A stretch of 64,000 bases of DNA, taken from the NCBI RefSeq assembly GCF_027942865.1, contig NC_134515.1:19986227-20050226 (forward strand), written 5' to 3'. Shown piece after piece: positions 13,330 through 25,985 of this stretch. The stretch is from Odontesthes bonariensis (taxonomy: Eukaryota; Chordata; Actinopteri; Atheriniformes; Atherinopsidae). The notes beneath the pieces are model-generated. The model was not told the origin of the DNA, searched no databases, and worked only from the letters and a program-made list of their open reading frames with translations. A program made the translations under genes and the position numbers. Within the stretch, counting starts at the first letter, position 1. The number at the start of each line of letters is the position of its first letter.

Positions 13330-13665
13330 GTACAGAGAGTGCTGAATTCATCACACAGCCCCAGCCATGTCGATAGCCGCCTGGCTGTGCAGGCTCATAA
13401 TGAATTTGAACAGTTGCACACCTATAGCAAAGTCATTTACTTTATCTGGCCGATAAAAGGAAGTGATAAGATAGTGGCTTTGCACTGTAAGAGTATTAGC
13501 TTCCTATTCATCTCACCAAGATCTGCAAATGGCCAAGCTCATCGCTCACCGCAGCCACACTGAGCCTTTATCGATAGAATTTTAAAAATAGCTAATATCT
13601 CATAAGCGTGTGTGTTCATGACCCAACATTTTCATGTCATTATCAGCCTGAGCATCTGACTGCTA
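13330..13665. promoter_or_regulatory. Candidate enhancer with GATA/ETS cluster
   Basis: Within 35 bases are an inverted AGATAA (13442-13447), CGATAAAA (13451-13458), an ETS core AGGAAG (13458-13463), GATAAG (13465-13470) and GATAG (13470-13474). A further TTTATCGATAG lies near 13567. The block is long and free of simple repeats. GATA/ETS composites are typical of blood-cell enhancers, and the erythroid gene nfe2 lies about 30 kb away. Target and activity are inference. Confidence 0.4.
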
Positions 13666-15079
13666 AGTTCTGCTAAGTTCTCTAGCCTCTCTGCATCTAT
13701 TCTACTTTTGGTTCAGGGACTGCTGGGAGAATACAGGTGCTAATATGATTTGGGCCTTTTCCCCTTATGAAATTGACCTGCTGTAATTGACACAGACACA
13801 CTGGCAATTGGATTAGTCCTTCCTGCTGCTTGAGGGCATTTGACCAAGGCATCTTCATCCTCTGGTTCATGTATGTAGCTCCACCTATTGGTGAAGTCAG
13901 AGAATAATACAAAGAGCAAAATAAACTTCCCTGAGTCACACTGGGTTTGGAATTGAGCCACTGGGCCAAATCAAACGTTTAACAAACTGGGCCCCATTTG
14001 ATCCTTAAACCCTTAAGCAGTTATTGGTACAGGACCACCTCTACATTTGACAATTATAAATAATGTTTTTTTTTAAGTGTTTTCCATTTTGTCAAATGTT
14101 GCATCATCGGTTATAACTCATTAGTAGATATTGTTTATTTACTTGTTCCTAATTTTTCTCAATATGTTAAGATAAGGGTGACAGCCTGCAACCATGCACT
14201 CACAATGATGTTTGCATGCAACCAGAAATGATGCGGGTGTGCAAGTGTGTGTGTGAGTGTGTGTGCAGCAAGCCTGCGTGTTTGCAAGTATGCATGTGCC
14301 GCTGAGTGTAGTTAACTCCTTTTTACAAAGAAAACTGATAAGACCCACTTGAAGCACTTGAGATAAGCTTGTTGGCTTAAGTGCACTGACACTGTCGCCA
14401 AACATGCTAGGCATAGGAGTGCAAGACAAGAAGAATGAGAAAAACACGCGCACGCACACACACGTACACTTCAATGGAACATTCATTCACCACACTGAAC
14501 AAGAGCAAACTCAATAGCAAAACAGTGTGTCACATGAAGTGAAAATGACTGTACATCGATTCATCAAAAAACGTCATTAGAGCTGCCAAACATCAAAGGC
14601 TCTCTGATCACAGCTCATTCTTGAGAGCGACACCAATAGCCTCATTTATCATATTTGTTTGAGCAAGGAGAGATAGAGGGAAGCAAGATGGAAAAAAGAG
14701 AGAGGAAAGAGACCAGAGAGTGCTGAGGGAAGAATTTAAGAGGACAAGTAAGGAATGTTTAGAGGACTGATAATATAAGAATTAGAGTGAACTACTTTAA
14801 AAACAGAAAAGGCAGGTATAGAAAGATGGGAATAACTAAAAAAAAATTTGTTTGTGCCAAATGAGATATAATTAACAACAGAGATTTTAATACCACTGTT
14901 TGCAGCGAGACACCACCTGGACTGAGCCCCGGCCCCTGAGGCTCTGCAGGCTATACTTGCTGGCTCAGAGCGTCACACACCTGCACACACCAAAAAATGT
15001 GCATAAAAGGCTATCTCTCGCTCCACCGTATCATCTTTATTATCTGTATGTCTCACCCTCACCTTTGTCTGACCCCACG
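13666..15079. other. Gene-free region with TG/CA-rich patches
   Basis: A doubled CTGCTAAGTT near 13661-13680, a TG-rich stretch at about 14235-14275, a CA-rich one at about 14448-14466, and purine-rich DNA at about 14665-14780. No gene is seen. Confidence 0.55.
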
Positions 15080-15420
15080 AGACCTCAAACACATCATACA
15101 CTTCAGTCGAGATTTATCATCGTTTATCATTTTATTAACATGGGAAACATTTGGGGGAGTGGGGGGTTTATTGCTAATTTCTATCCAAATACTCCTTGTA
15201 AGAGGACATCTTTAAAGTTTATGCAGCTCGTGATCAAATGGATTTTATACATCCCCAGGCTCTTGTATTCTCCAAATTGCTTCAATAAATAACTTGTAAG
15301 TCTAATTATGCAGCAATTAATTGCAGCCAACATGGAATGCCCATCAATCTTGTATCGTGAAAAAGTATTTTCCAGCACAGTCTGGCAGTCCAAATAAGAA
15401 ATTTGATTAGATTTTGCAAG
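15080..15420. promoter_or_regulatory. Candidate conserved non-coding element
   Basis: AT-balanced, complex sequence with several homeodomain/POU-like cores: TTTATCATTTTATTAACATG, TCTAATTATGCAGC and AGCAATTAATTGCAGCC (a near-palindrome at about 15310-15326). No simple repeats. Conservation inferred. Confidence 0.35.
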
Positions 15421-18050
15421 CACGTATGGGATTGTGCATGTGTGCCAGTTTGTCATTATGTGTGCATGGGAGTGTGACTGTATGTGTGAACGTGAGCAAG
15501 TGCCCATGGAGGTTACAACCAGATCACAGAAGAGAGAGCTCCATCCCAGCAGCTCTGTGCAGTCTGCTCTCTCTGCCGTCTCGTCCAGTTGCTATGGCAG
15601 CAGTAGTGAAGGCTGTATCCATGGCCAAAGGAGGAAGCTGGCATCCCCCAGTAACAGACCTCCCACCCCTCCTCTCCCCCCGCCGGGCTCCTGACCCGCT
15701 GGTGAACCTGCCTGGGGGTCAGAGGTCATTGGCTCAGAGCTGCGGAGTGACAGTGAGGGATGATGAGGGAGAGAACCAGAAAGAGAGGAGTTACACCACA
15801 CAGATGGGGAGGAGAGATGAGAAAATGAAAAGATGAGACCAAATTTGATTACTATCAAGAGGTGGGGGTGTGGGTGGTGGCGATTCTGCATTTCAGAAAA
15901 TGGCTGCTATTTTGTTCAGCGTCTTTAAAATGGAGGTGGATTCTACTAACGCCTCCTCCTCAGGGGTTCTAGTTTAAAACGTGTTTTCTTATTTGTGTGT
16001 TGATGTGCGCAGAACTCGTGGGGTGTGAAGGATGTGGGACAAGGGAAGGAGACAGGAAGAAGAGTGGAATTAGATAGACTTTCACTAGTTTGTTTGTTGA
16101 TTCTGTGGGTGTGCTGGGGTCACAAGAGAAAGTTATTCTCTCCTGTCTGGGGAGAGTAAAGGTATGTGTGAAGAGAGTTTTCTGTGGTGTATGTAGTCAA
16201 AAGGGTTGATATGGTTTGGCGAGGTCAAGTGAGTTGACCCCTGACCTCTTTGTCTTTGAGGGGTCAGACAGTCTCAGGTTTGCTCAGAACACAACTTCTT
16301 CACCTTCAACATGTGTGAGCTTTCATACCTGTGGATCTAGAAGTGTTAATCAACTTTTTCCAGGGCAAATTTGCCAGCAAGAAATCTCGTTTTTTTCTCA
16401 TTCAACAATGAATAAGAATTTTGACTTGTTATTTATCTAAGTTTATCTGAACGTGCACTTGAGATAATCATTTTCAGTGTCATTCACTTTCACCCCGAGC
16501 ACTGCACGGTCACATAAACAGTTTGTCAGAATATTTGCTTTAAGGACGGAGTAAGAAAACAGATCAATGTGCAGTGGCCTTGAGGTACAAAACAAAAATA
16601 CTTCTCTGACAAAACAACCAAAACTTAAACGCAAACAAAACATAGGAGCAAAAAAGTTATTTTAAAAAAACACAACATTTGAACTGTTGGGTATCCTGTT
16701 CTGGTTTTTTGTCTCTGATGTTTTCACCGATGTTGCTATTTTCTACTAAATGTTGTTGGTTTTCTTTTTTGTAATTTGTAAAATGTTGTTTTTCTTTGTG
16801 TTATACAGCAAATGTGTTTTTTTAGAGATGTTCTGTTTTGTGAAATATGTTGAATGTGTGATTTAGTTTTGTTGTCTTTGACCTTTTGCCAACGTGTTAG
16901 TGGTATCATTGTGTTTCATGAAAGGATTATATGTTCTCTGGAGTTGCTTTGTTTCCTAAAACCTTCTCTTTTTTTCAGCTGCGTTGTGATTTCTAAAATG
17001 ATTTCATGTTTTGTTTTTTGTTTTCTTTGCTGTGTTTGTGTTTTTTGCATATTGTTGCATTCTGGATAATTTAATTTGTACTTGGGGACATGAAACCCTC
17101 ACCCACCCATACACACACCACCAACACATCGTCACTGTTACAGCCTGTGAAAACATATTATCATCATCTTTGCTGCCAATAACATGCAGGAAATCACCAC
17201 AACTGCCTGAGATAAGCCGCACAGATTCATTGAGCAGCACAGTGGCTCCTTTGAACACTGTGAGGATAACATTACCCCCCAGTGGCTAATGTTTGCTACT
17301 GCACGCCGAAATTCATGAGTGAATGTCATCAGACAGCAGTACAATCAATCTCCATCTGTAACACTTTGAGGTCCAAATCTTCTCTCTAGAAGACAGTCTT
17401 ACTCTTACTCTCTGCCTATTCCTTCCGATGAATGCAGAACGTAAACCCTATCAAACTTAACTATCTAATTGTTGTCCACTGTCAACATTATCATTGGCTG
17501 GTGTGCAGCACAGGGGCCACCGACACAGGACTGTCAACCAGAAACCCACACAGTAGCTGAGAGGGCAGGGCAGAGGGTGTACGTTTGCTTTTCGAACACA
17601 CAAACACATACTCGCTCAAGGCGCTATGCAGACGCCTTATGCAGTCCAACTCTCTGCTGCATTCTTTTTCTTCTGCGTGTTCTCCAGATGTCGTGTCCTC
17701 TTCGTCACCCCGTTCCTTCGCTCCGCACTGCTCGGTTCCCCGCCTGGAGACTTGTCACAGCCCCTAACCGCATCAGGAGCACTGCTAGATTGGATATACA
17801 TGATCTGTCCATCCATCAATGGGGAGAAGGAGGGAGAGAGAAATGGCAGTCTATCTGTGAAGAGTGAGATAGAGACACGAGGAGAAGGAGAAAAATTGGG
17901 ATGGATTGTCACTCGCAAGCATAAAACACACACGACAAAGGAAATCACATTAAAGAACAGATCCAAACAGAAGTATATTGAAAAGCTGTCTTACATAACA
18001 CATGCATGTAGGCTTCTTGTGCTTATGTTCAGGATCATACAGGAATAAAC
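15421..18050. other. Gene-free region
   Basis: 15,420-15,840 has TG-rich and then GC-richer DNA with long but non-coding-looking frames. 16,690-17,075 is strongly T/G-biased on plus. I recognise no exon, repeat family or RNA. Confidence 0.5.
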
Positions 18051-18054
18051 AGTA

Positions 18055-18300
18055 TTTTTTATGCAGTGCTGCAGAGAGATGCGTTCATTATTGCTGTTAT
18101 TGGCTATAATGGGATTATTTATTTTGTAATTCTGCCCAGAATTGTACCAAATGGCAAACCTGGAATATCTGTGTAGCCCATAAAAAGCTGAATAGTGCAA
18201 GAAAATGATCTGGGTGTCTCTGTCCATCAGCATCTGTGTCTTTGTCAAAGGTTCTGTTGGTGACGCTGAATCACGATTCATGTATTATGGCTCCTGCAAA
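18055..18300. promoter_or_regulatory. Candidate conserved non-coding element
   Basis: Includes TTCATTATTGCTGTTATTGG, GGGATTATTTATTTTGTAAT and CACGATTCATGTATTATGG, with no simple repeats. Inferred from texture. Confidence 0.25.
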
Positions 18301-18844
18301 TTGTCTCACAACATAGGCACACATTGTGAAAACCTCTGGGAGCTGAGCAAACACTTGTGTCTTCACATTATATCTGCAGGTGTTCAGGTTCTATTCTCTG
18401 TTACAGAGCTTGTTAATCAAGTAAAGAAAGATCTTGGGCAGAAGTATCGGCTCATTTGTGTGATACTCTTCAGAGTTTTCCATTTTGGTGTATTTTTATG
18501 GTAGTTGTAATTATGTTGTACACAGTCCATTTTAGCTGGTTTGATTTAAGGTGTGATATACTGTCTTTGATTATAAACTCTTGATGTTGATATTTTTCTA
18601 TTAATGTCAAAAAAATAAATCTAAAGGCAAAACAGAGCATATAACTACAGTAAAAACAGAACAACTCTTGTGGTTTTGCCTCATGGCTTCAGACAATGTA
18701 TTGTCATGTGTTTGCTTGATGTTAAATATACAGTAAAAGGAGGGTTCAGTGTGAGGTTTCCCCACCACTCCATCGCTCCATGCTGAGATATTCATCTTAC
18801 ATCTGCAGCTCTATCTTTTCCATACATTTCCAGATGATGTGGTA

Positions 18845-19065
18845 TCACAAGCACATCTGTTTATCACCTCCCTTTCTCCTCAGTCTCCATCTTGCTCTCC
18901 CTATTTTCTCAGTCTCCTTCTCTCTGTTTGTCACCACACCTTTACCTCTGTCTTCTCTCATCTTTCCCTCCACTTTCATTCTGAAACCCCCTCCCACATC
19001 CATATCTCCCTCCATCCCTTTCTCTCTGTCCCCACTCCTCTCTTTCTCTCTCTCTGCTGTGTTCT
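18845..19065. repeat. Pyrimidine-rich tract
   Basis: About 220 bases strongly biased to C and T on plus (TCTCCCT/TTTCTCT-like text), low complexity, without a perfect repeat unit. Confidence 0.6.
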
Positions 19066-22000
19066 GATGAATTGCCTTCCCCTCCCGGTGAACTCGACCG
19101 ATAATCCTGGGGAAGCAGTAAAAGACCATCGATCAGCCCTGCAGACAGGTCCACAAGCCACAGCACAGGAACAACACGCTAACAACAAACCTCTGCACTT
19201 GGCTCCTAGTTTATGTATATATGTGCATGTATGTACGAGTATGCTTTTGCATACATATAAGCGCGTACATCCATGTGCAAAGTGAATGTCTGTAGGAGCA
19301 CCAGTTTGCACATACAATTGTCTTCTTTGATGCAAAGGTTTTTTTTTTATCACATTAGTTTCTTATGATGTTTCTTCACACATGTGAGCCACATGTAGTA
19401 GCGAGCTGAAGAGAGTTCTCTATCACTGCTGGTTGGGTTTCATGTGCTGCGTTTCACTGCATGTGTCTTCAGCATGCTCAATATAGACTGAAGAGTTCCC
19501 TCTGTGCCCATCCTTTGTGCATCGTCACGTGATTCACCCCCTTCTGTGAGTCATCCTCTTAGAATGTGTGCATTTTTGTGCTTAATGCACTGCTATGTGC
19601 ATATGCAGCATGTTTGTGCATGTGGCTGCATCCATTTCTGCGAGTTTACCTCCTGAGTGCTCATGTTTGTCAGCATGTGCGTGTGTATTATCTATACATG
19701 TATGCAGCGCACGCAGAGGCCATAAATCATCTGGTATTCTCTTGGCTCATCCTGAAAAAGGGTAGAGAATGCACATGATCTTAGGCAAAGCTTGATGGCT
19801 ATGAAATTGACCAACTGATTGATTGAAACAATTAATTTTGCACCATGCTTTTATGGCTGAGAAGCCAAGTGATCATTAGTTTGCAACAGGCGAGTGAGGA
19901 CAGCTGGATTGTTTTATAATTTCCACTGATACATATCTAGCAAAGAAGCAGCTCCTGCTCCAGGCTTAGGGTAATAATAAGCTAGTTGCTTTAAGTTATA
20001 ACATATGATATGATAGTCTGGACTTTGCAAAGTCATGTATGAAGTCCATTTGTCTTCATCCTCCATTTTGCACAAAAAATAAGCGAACTTGAGCGATTCA
20101 AGCACAAGGCAGCCAATGGTCATTATTCTATCCACTTAAACATGATAAATGGATGGCTGCTTCTATCGAATCCTATTCTTTACATGCCATATTACAACAC
20201 TCTGCTGTTCGCCAGTATGGAGGAGCTTGACCATAAAAAGCCAGTTGCTTGGAAAATAAATCTCCACTTTGACATCCAGTGAACTGCTTTTCATTGAGGA
20301 GACTCACCATTCATACTTTATCTCCCTTTTTATTTTGGAACTGTTTGTGAGTTGTCCTTCAGTGATTTTCTCTTTGCTGCCTTTGTTCCTAATGTACTGG
20401 CAAGGGCTGACTTCATTAAGCCCTGTATGCGGCAAACACATTTATGTCCTATTTTCATTTTTCCTATTTCATTTTGCCCTGATACACCAGAGCACTGCCA
20501 CCAAAGCGGAAAATAAAGCCCTTCCAGGCTTGAAGCCATGAGCTCGCCAGGAAAAAGGTGACACCCTGTGGTTAAAGTAGAGAACTGCAGCAACAGTTGT
20601 GATCTGGCAAATACACAAGGCCAGTTGACACACATCAGAATGCAACTTTCCCAGCAGAAAACTAGCCTGCAGTTAAGGGCCATTTTGAACAGAGAGAAAT
20701 AGGCCCCACACAGATAAACAACAAGGCACGCACAGACACCTTCTACTGGTATCTGAAGCATTTCACAAATACAAGGAGGCGTTTCTGGCCCTGATTCTTC
20801 TAATACTTGTGGAATGACTTAATGTGAGGGTGTGTGTTAACGTACGTGTGTCCCTGTCTGCTTTCCTGAGAGTGAAACACCACCACGGACATTGACAGAT
20901 CACAGGGGAATGTTCAATTGCAGGTTGTTGCGTCCTGCTGTCATTGGGCTCATCTGTCACAGGGCAAGGCTAGCTGGGAGGCAGGAGGAGGAAGGAGTGA
21001 GGGGCGTCACTCCTCCCATACATGATGATCACACTGGAGCTCCTGCCAAGCCGGCTGCTGGCCCTGTCTTGCTCCTGCGGTCCCTTGGAATTTTTCTCCT
21101 TGATAGTCAGCTCCAGAGGAATAATATTAGAACTTTGGTACAATGCCCTGAGAAGAAGCTCTCAGGCAGAGAGGGATTTTCCCACTTCACTACATTGCAG
21201 CTTTGTGTCTGTATCTTTCAATCTTTTGTGTCGACTGCCTCAAATTTTTGTTGTGATTGTTTTGGCAGCTAATTGGGTGATTTTGGCTTGATGTTGAGAC
21301 ATTTCTCGCTACAAATGCCACACACAGATGCTGTATTTCTGAGATGAGTCAATAGGCTACCAAGCCCTGCAGCAACATAACTGATCAGACATGCAGGGAG
21401 AGTGAGAGAGCGAAAGCACTGCAATAACCTTTGGTGTGACTTTCCTACCTTAACATCACTTCCTCATCCTTCCTTTCTCCTTTTATTTCTTCTTCCTGCA
21501 AAAAAATATACTGTCATGCTCACACAGAGCTGCACTTTCACATGTGCACCCTCTAGAGTCAAGGCCAGGAAGTGCCTTTGTTGTTACATGAGAAAAGATA
21601 CAAACAGGAAGGCCAATTACAGCCCAGCAGTCATCTATCTGTCAAGCATTTGACAGGAACATTGCAGAGCCAAATATATGACTCCCTCATAAATCACAGC
21701 ATCTCACTCTAACTAGGCTGTCTTGTGTGAGTAATTAGTAGTATCATGCAGAAGCATTTTGGCGTCACGAAATGCCATTAGATCATTTTACTTTTGATTT
21801 TCCATCACTTTTCTCCAAAACCCACACACTCAAATAGCCAAATGTTCCTGAATATTATAAGCATAAAACTGATTTAGGAGGCTCTCAGCAAATCGATCAT
21901 GCAACAGAATCGTTTAATGTTTAAGGAAGAGCCTAATGATTTGTGGATGTTGAAACAGAGTTCATATTCCACATTTGAAGATTAAAAAGAGAGACCTTGT

Positions 22001-22680
22001 ATTTTCATAGTGAGCCCTAACCGCCTCGTACCCCCTTGCAGCAGTCTCTCCCTGAGAGCTCCATTGCTATTGCAGATGTTTTATGATGGGCAATTTAGCT
22101 TCAGCTGCTATCTGAGCCATCTCAGGAATGGACGAGCTTAGAATCAAGTGCAATAAAGCAGAGAGGGCAGTGGAGAAAAAAGACAGGGGGGAGAGACAAT
22201 AAAGACAGACAACAAGCTTGTCTGGACAGCCCTTCTGGCCAAAAGGTTTGGGGGTAGGGTCTCCTGTAGACACACACAAACATGAGTTTTTCCAGGTACT
22301 TGGCTTGATAGAAGGACTCATGCTGGTCTGATTTCACAGGAGCTTCCAAGCAAAGCCAAGCCTGCATGAGACTGCTCATGATGGCTTATTCTACGTGTCG
22401 GATAAAATGAAAGTCTGTGTTTGTATGTATTTTTAAACGAGAACCAACCTGAGTTTCAAACCATGTGAAAAGGGGCTTTATTTTAGACAGAGTACACTTT
22501 GGCCTCTGACAGCACTTCAAGAGACTTTTTTAAGACAGGTTTTAGGGTTCAGTTTAGATATGTAAGTAAGGATTATGGTAAGGATAGTGATATGGTTTAG
22601 GCTTGTGGTTGTGAAAGTTAAGAGGATATAGAAAGTATTATGTGAAAAAGAGTTCTTACAAAGATTGAAACTCAAACGTA
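19066..22680. other. Gene-free region
   Basis: Tandem-like TGTGCATAT/GCATGTG text around 19200-19700. Mixed-complexity DNA at 20200-21060. A short island near 21660-21720 (AAATATATGACTCCCTCATA). No supportable gene or RNA. Confidence 0.5.
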
Positions 22681-22681
22681 A

Positions 22682-22686
<5 letters not shown>

Positions 22687-22747
<61 letters not shown>
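22687..22747. repeat. (GT)n microsatellite
   Basis: About 30 uninterrupted GT dinucleotides, the longest dinucleotide array in the window. Likely polymorphic. Confidence 0.95.
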
Positions 22748-22749
<2 letters not shown>

Positions 22750-25630
22750 CATTCAGTCCTCCACACTGGCTAGGCTTTGTTGAGTCTGCTGAGCCCCAGG
22801 AAATCTCCTGAGACGGGGAGACAGATTTACACCCTTCCCCCTGAGAGAACTTTAAAGCCTGAGACCCAGCAGAGCAATGGAAGGGCCAAGAGTGCCAGAG
22901 TGAAGAGCAGTGTGATGAGACAGAGAGGGAGAGGAGAGGAAAGAAGGGAAGGATAAAGGCAGAGAGGACGGATGAATTATAGTGGACACTGGGATTGTGA
23001 TATCGATGGAATGCAACATGGCTGCTATTTTGCTTTCCGCCCTTCACCTCTACTCACATACCCTCTCTGTCTTGTACCTTGTGTCTCTTGCTCTCAACTT
23101 ATCCTGGCTGCTTTCTTACACACATGCAGAGACACACACTCACGCAAACACAAGCAGAGGCCATAAATCTGCCATGGAGTGCTGCTGGGAGAGAGACACC
23201 TAAGACAGGGCCTATGCTGTGTTTGGAGAGAACGCAGATGTACCTGCCTTCAGCGCATCATCCTCTGTCCCTCTCCCTTATTCTCCCCCTCTGCACTCCT
23301 TCATTTTATCCTCTCGATCTCTCTCCAGAGTTTTCTGTCTCATGTTCTTAACCCCTTTCAACCTTAACTTGGCTCAAATCTCCACTGCTCTCTATTCTAG
23401 CCTCCCTTTTCCCTTTGGTCTCACAGAAAGAAGTGATGCTCTCCCACTTAGGAGGAACAAAACACTACAGCCAAGTCCCATGCCATTGTTGTTGCGAGAC
23501 AAGGCCGAGGCAAAGGACAGACAATACGGCAAAGAAAGGGAGGTGCCTTGTGGGGGAATAATGATAACAAATACAGGGTCTGTACAACCTGTTTGCTGCA
23601 GTTTCTCTGTCTGAGAGGCAGCATCCATCATCCAATGACAGGTCTAACTACTTTCAGAGTGATAGTTAGTGATAGCTACATTCACGGCTATCCACCTCTA
23701 CATGATATGTCTGGGATAAAGATAGACAGGGAGATCACAAAAGAAATAGGAATGATTTTGAGTTGGTTTCATGTTTGCTCATAAAATAAATTGGTGACGG
23801 CAGGTGTAGGTGTTGAGGGGATCTATAAAAGGCATCTTTGTTAGTCAGAAAGTGTGATACCTACAGCTAGAGTTCCATTCCATCTGTACCAGCCATGACT
23901 GCCCCGAGACAAATCAGATCTATGCACCAAAAGCATTAACACATATGCCTTGTCATCATCACAACCAGACCTCACATTGTCCTCCACAAAAACAAGAACT
24001 CAAACACAGGCACAAAGACGTAAACATTCATTGTCCAAACAGATGTGGCCCGTATGGCCTGATTTACAGCGAAATAAACTATTTAAACTGCACATCTCAC
24101 TGCAACACCTAAACACCTGACAGGGCTCTCATAAATAAGGCTGGCCAGAGTCTCCCCCATAATTTACACCTTAGTTATCTCCTAAGCTAACATGTAACAG
24201 GTCTCCACTCCATATTTCACCTCTCAGAGCTCAGCACTCACTGAAAAAGATAGACGTGCAAAAGCGATTCCTGAAGAAAGCTGTAAGAGAACTTCAAAAG
24301 CTTAAGAAAATGGATTGGATTTAGGGATGTGATGTGAATCTGGAATAATGTATGTGCATGGGCATGTGGGCGTGTGGGCGTGTGTGTCTTGGGTGTGTGT
24401 ACATGAATGACCCTGGCCCTAGGCGTAGCCCAAACTAGCTGAGCCACAGCCCAGCTCAGATCAAGGACCACAGCCAGGAGTTCCACTTCGACGTCTGTCA
24501 TAAATCGTCCCGTTTTTGTCTGTTCTCTCTTTTGTCGGGCTGAAACGTATCCTCTTCCATTAAGAGTGATGGATCAGCAGCTCTCAGAGCATGAGAGACT
24601 CTGAGGTTACAGGTCCTTGCAACGATTGGACTTTACACTGAAAATGTGAAAGAAATATACACACAAGTATGAAGCAACATGTCCCTACTTGATGTACAAT
24701 GGCCGAAGAGGGAAAAAGTGGAGGTGTCTCAAATATCACAGAATAAGCAACTGAAATGGTAATTAGCCCATTTCTGCGTTTTAATGATTTCAGTTGCAGC
24801 ATTGTGGGGTTTTTTCCCCGTTTTTTTTTTCCCCCGGGTTGCTCGATTCAGTTTGACAGCATCTGTGCTCCCTCTGGTGGATGGTTCCAGCAATGATCAA
24901 TTGAAATGTTCACTCAATCAGACTTGCATCTACAACTAAGGCCCTCTAAACATGTTTTTTTTAAATAAAGAAATTGTACATAAGTATTGATCATTTAAAA
25001 TACATAAAAATAAAGCGAAACAATTAAAATAGCAAAAAACTATTTAAAAAGACAAATAAAGCAATCACCTGTGTCTAATATATTCCAAGTGGATTTAAAA
25101 CCATAAACAGATGTTAATACGAAATGATTATATGTAAAATGAAAACAAAGCAACAGAATACAAATCAACTAGCTTTATCACTCTAATGGAGCTGGCTGTG
25201 GGTACATAGGTGTTTTTCCCACAGCATGAGGGAACCACATAATATTTTGGCAAGAGAAATTACAAGAGTTCTCCACATGTTACAACAACGACCTCACATC
25301 AGCAGCTGTGCAGTGCGTCTGTGGGTGGGTCTGTTTACCCAAAACCTGGGCAGCAATAACACGTTTCATTGTCCTCGTATGTGCTTAACTTGGGGCTGCA
25401 ATATTACCGCAGAATTCGTAGCACGTCTACATCCTTCATTTAAAACGCACTATACTGTCAAGGAAACAAATAAGATGGGCGCAAAAAAAGAAAAAAAGAG
25501 AGCGTATTTGTTTTTGCGGCAAATGGAACTGCAATAACCCTACCAGCGTCAGTGTTGTATTTCTAGTTGCACAGATCAGCTATGTAGAACAGAAATACAT
25601 ATTCCAATACATCATATTATATAAAGACTG
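22748..25630. other. Gene-free region
   Basis: Contains pyrimidine-rich DNA (23250-23350), a TG-rich patch (24355-24400), T and C homopolymers at about 24808-24836, and an AT-rich stretch (24940-25170). No exon is recognised. Confidence 0.55.
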
Positions 25631-25799
25631 AGTGCTGTTGCGTCAGGCTGCAGCTGCAGGCCTGTTGAGTGATGTTGCCCTCAGGTGGTGAGAGTGAAAC
25701 ACAGCAGCAGCGAATGTGAAGTCCATCAGATGGTGGAAAGATTCACTACTCAGGCTTTCATCAGCTCGCTTGTTTAGCACCCTATTTGTGCACGAATGA

Positions 25800-25985
25800 A
25801 TAGTGTTTTTGATTTAGATCCCGGGGGTCTGTGTGCGCGCGCGCGTGCATTTTGTCTCTGTGTGCGCCTTTTTTAAGTGCTGTGTAGTGCGCATGCGCAG
25901 ACCTCGGGCGAGAGGTGGCCTTTGTCTCGCAAAGTCGGTCTCGTGCGCTTGCGCTTTGCTTTGCCGGACAGCGGAGGCACATAAA
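25800..25985. promoter_or_regulatory. Isolated CpG-dense patch with perfect NRF1 site
   Basis: TGCGCATGCGCA at 25888-25899 is the full NRF1 palindrome. A GCGCGCGCG run sits near 25840, and CpG density is far above the surrounding desert. It looks like a small CpG-island promoter without a recognised gene. It could drive a non-coding transcript or be an unmethylated regulatory island. Confidence 0.45.

Noticed and set aside
15414..15836. 140-codon plus frame near 15.4-15.8 kb
   Set aside because: No homologous text recognised and no exon-like boundaries. Overlapping frames in GC-richer DNA explain it.
18845..19353. Overlapping long frames on both strands around 18.85-19.35 kb
   Set aside because: They are caused by a pyrimidine-rich tract; Ser/Pro/Leu or Arg/Glu/Gly runs only.
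22517..23047. 176-codon open frame on minus, the longest in the left 32 kb
   Set aside because: It runs straight through the (GT)n microsatellite as a His-Thr repeat and has no domain or splice context.
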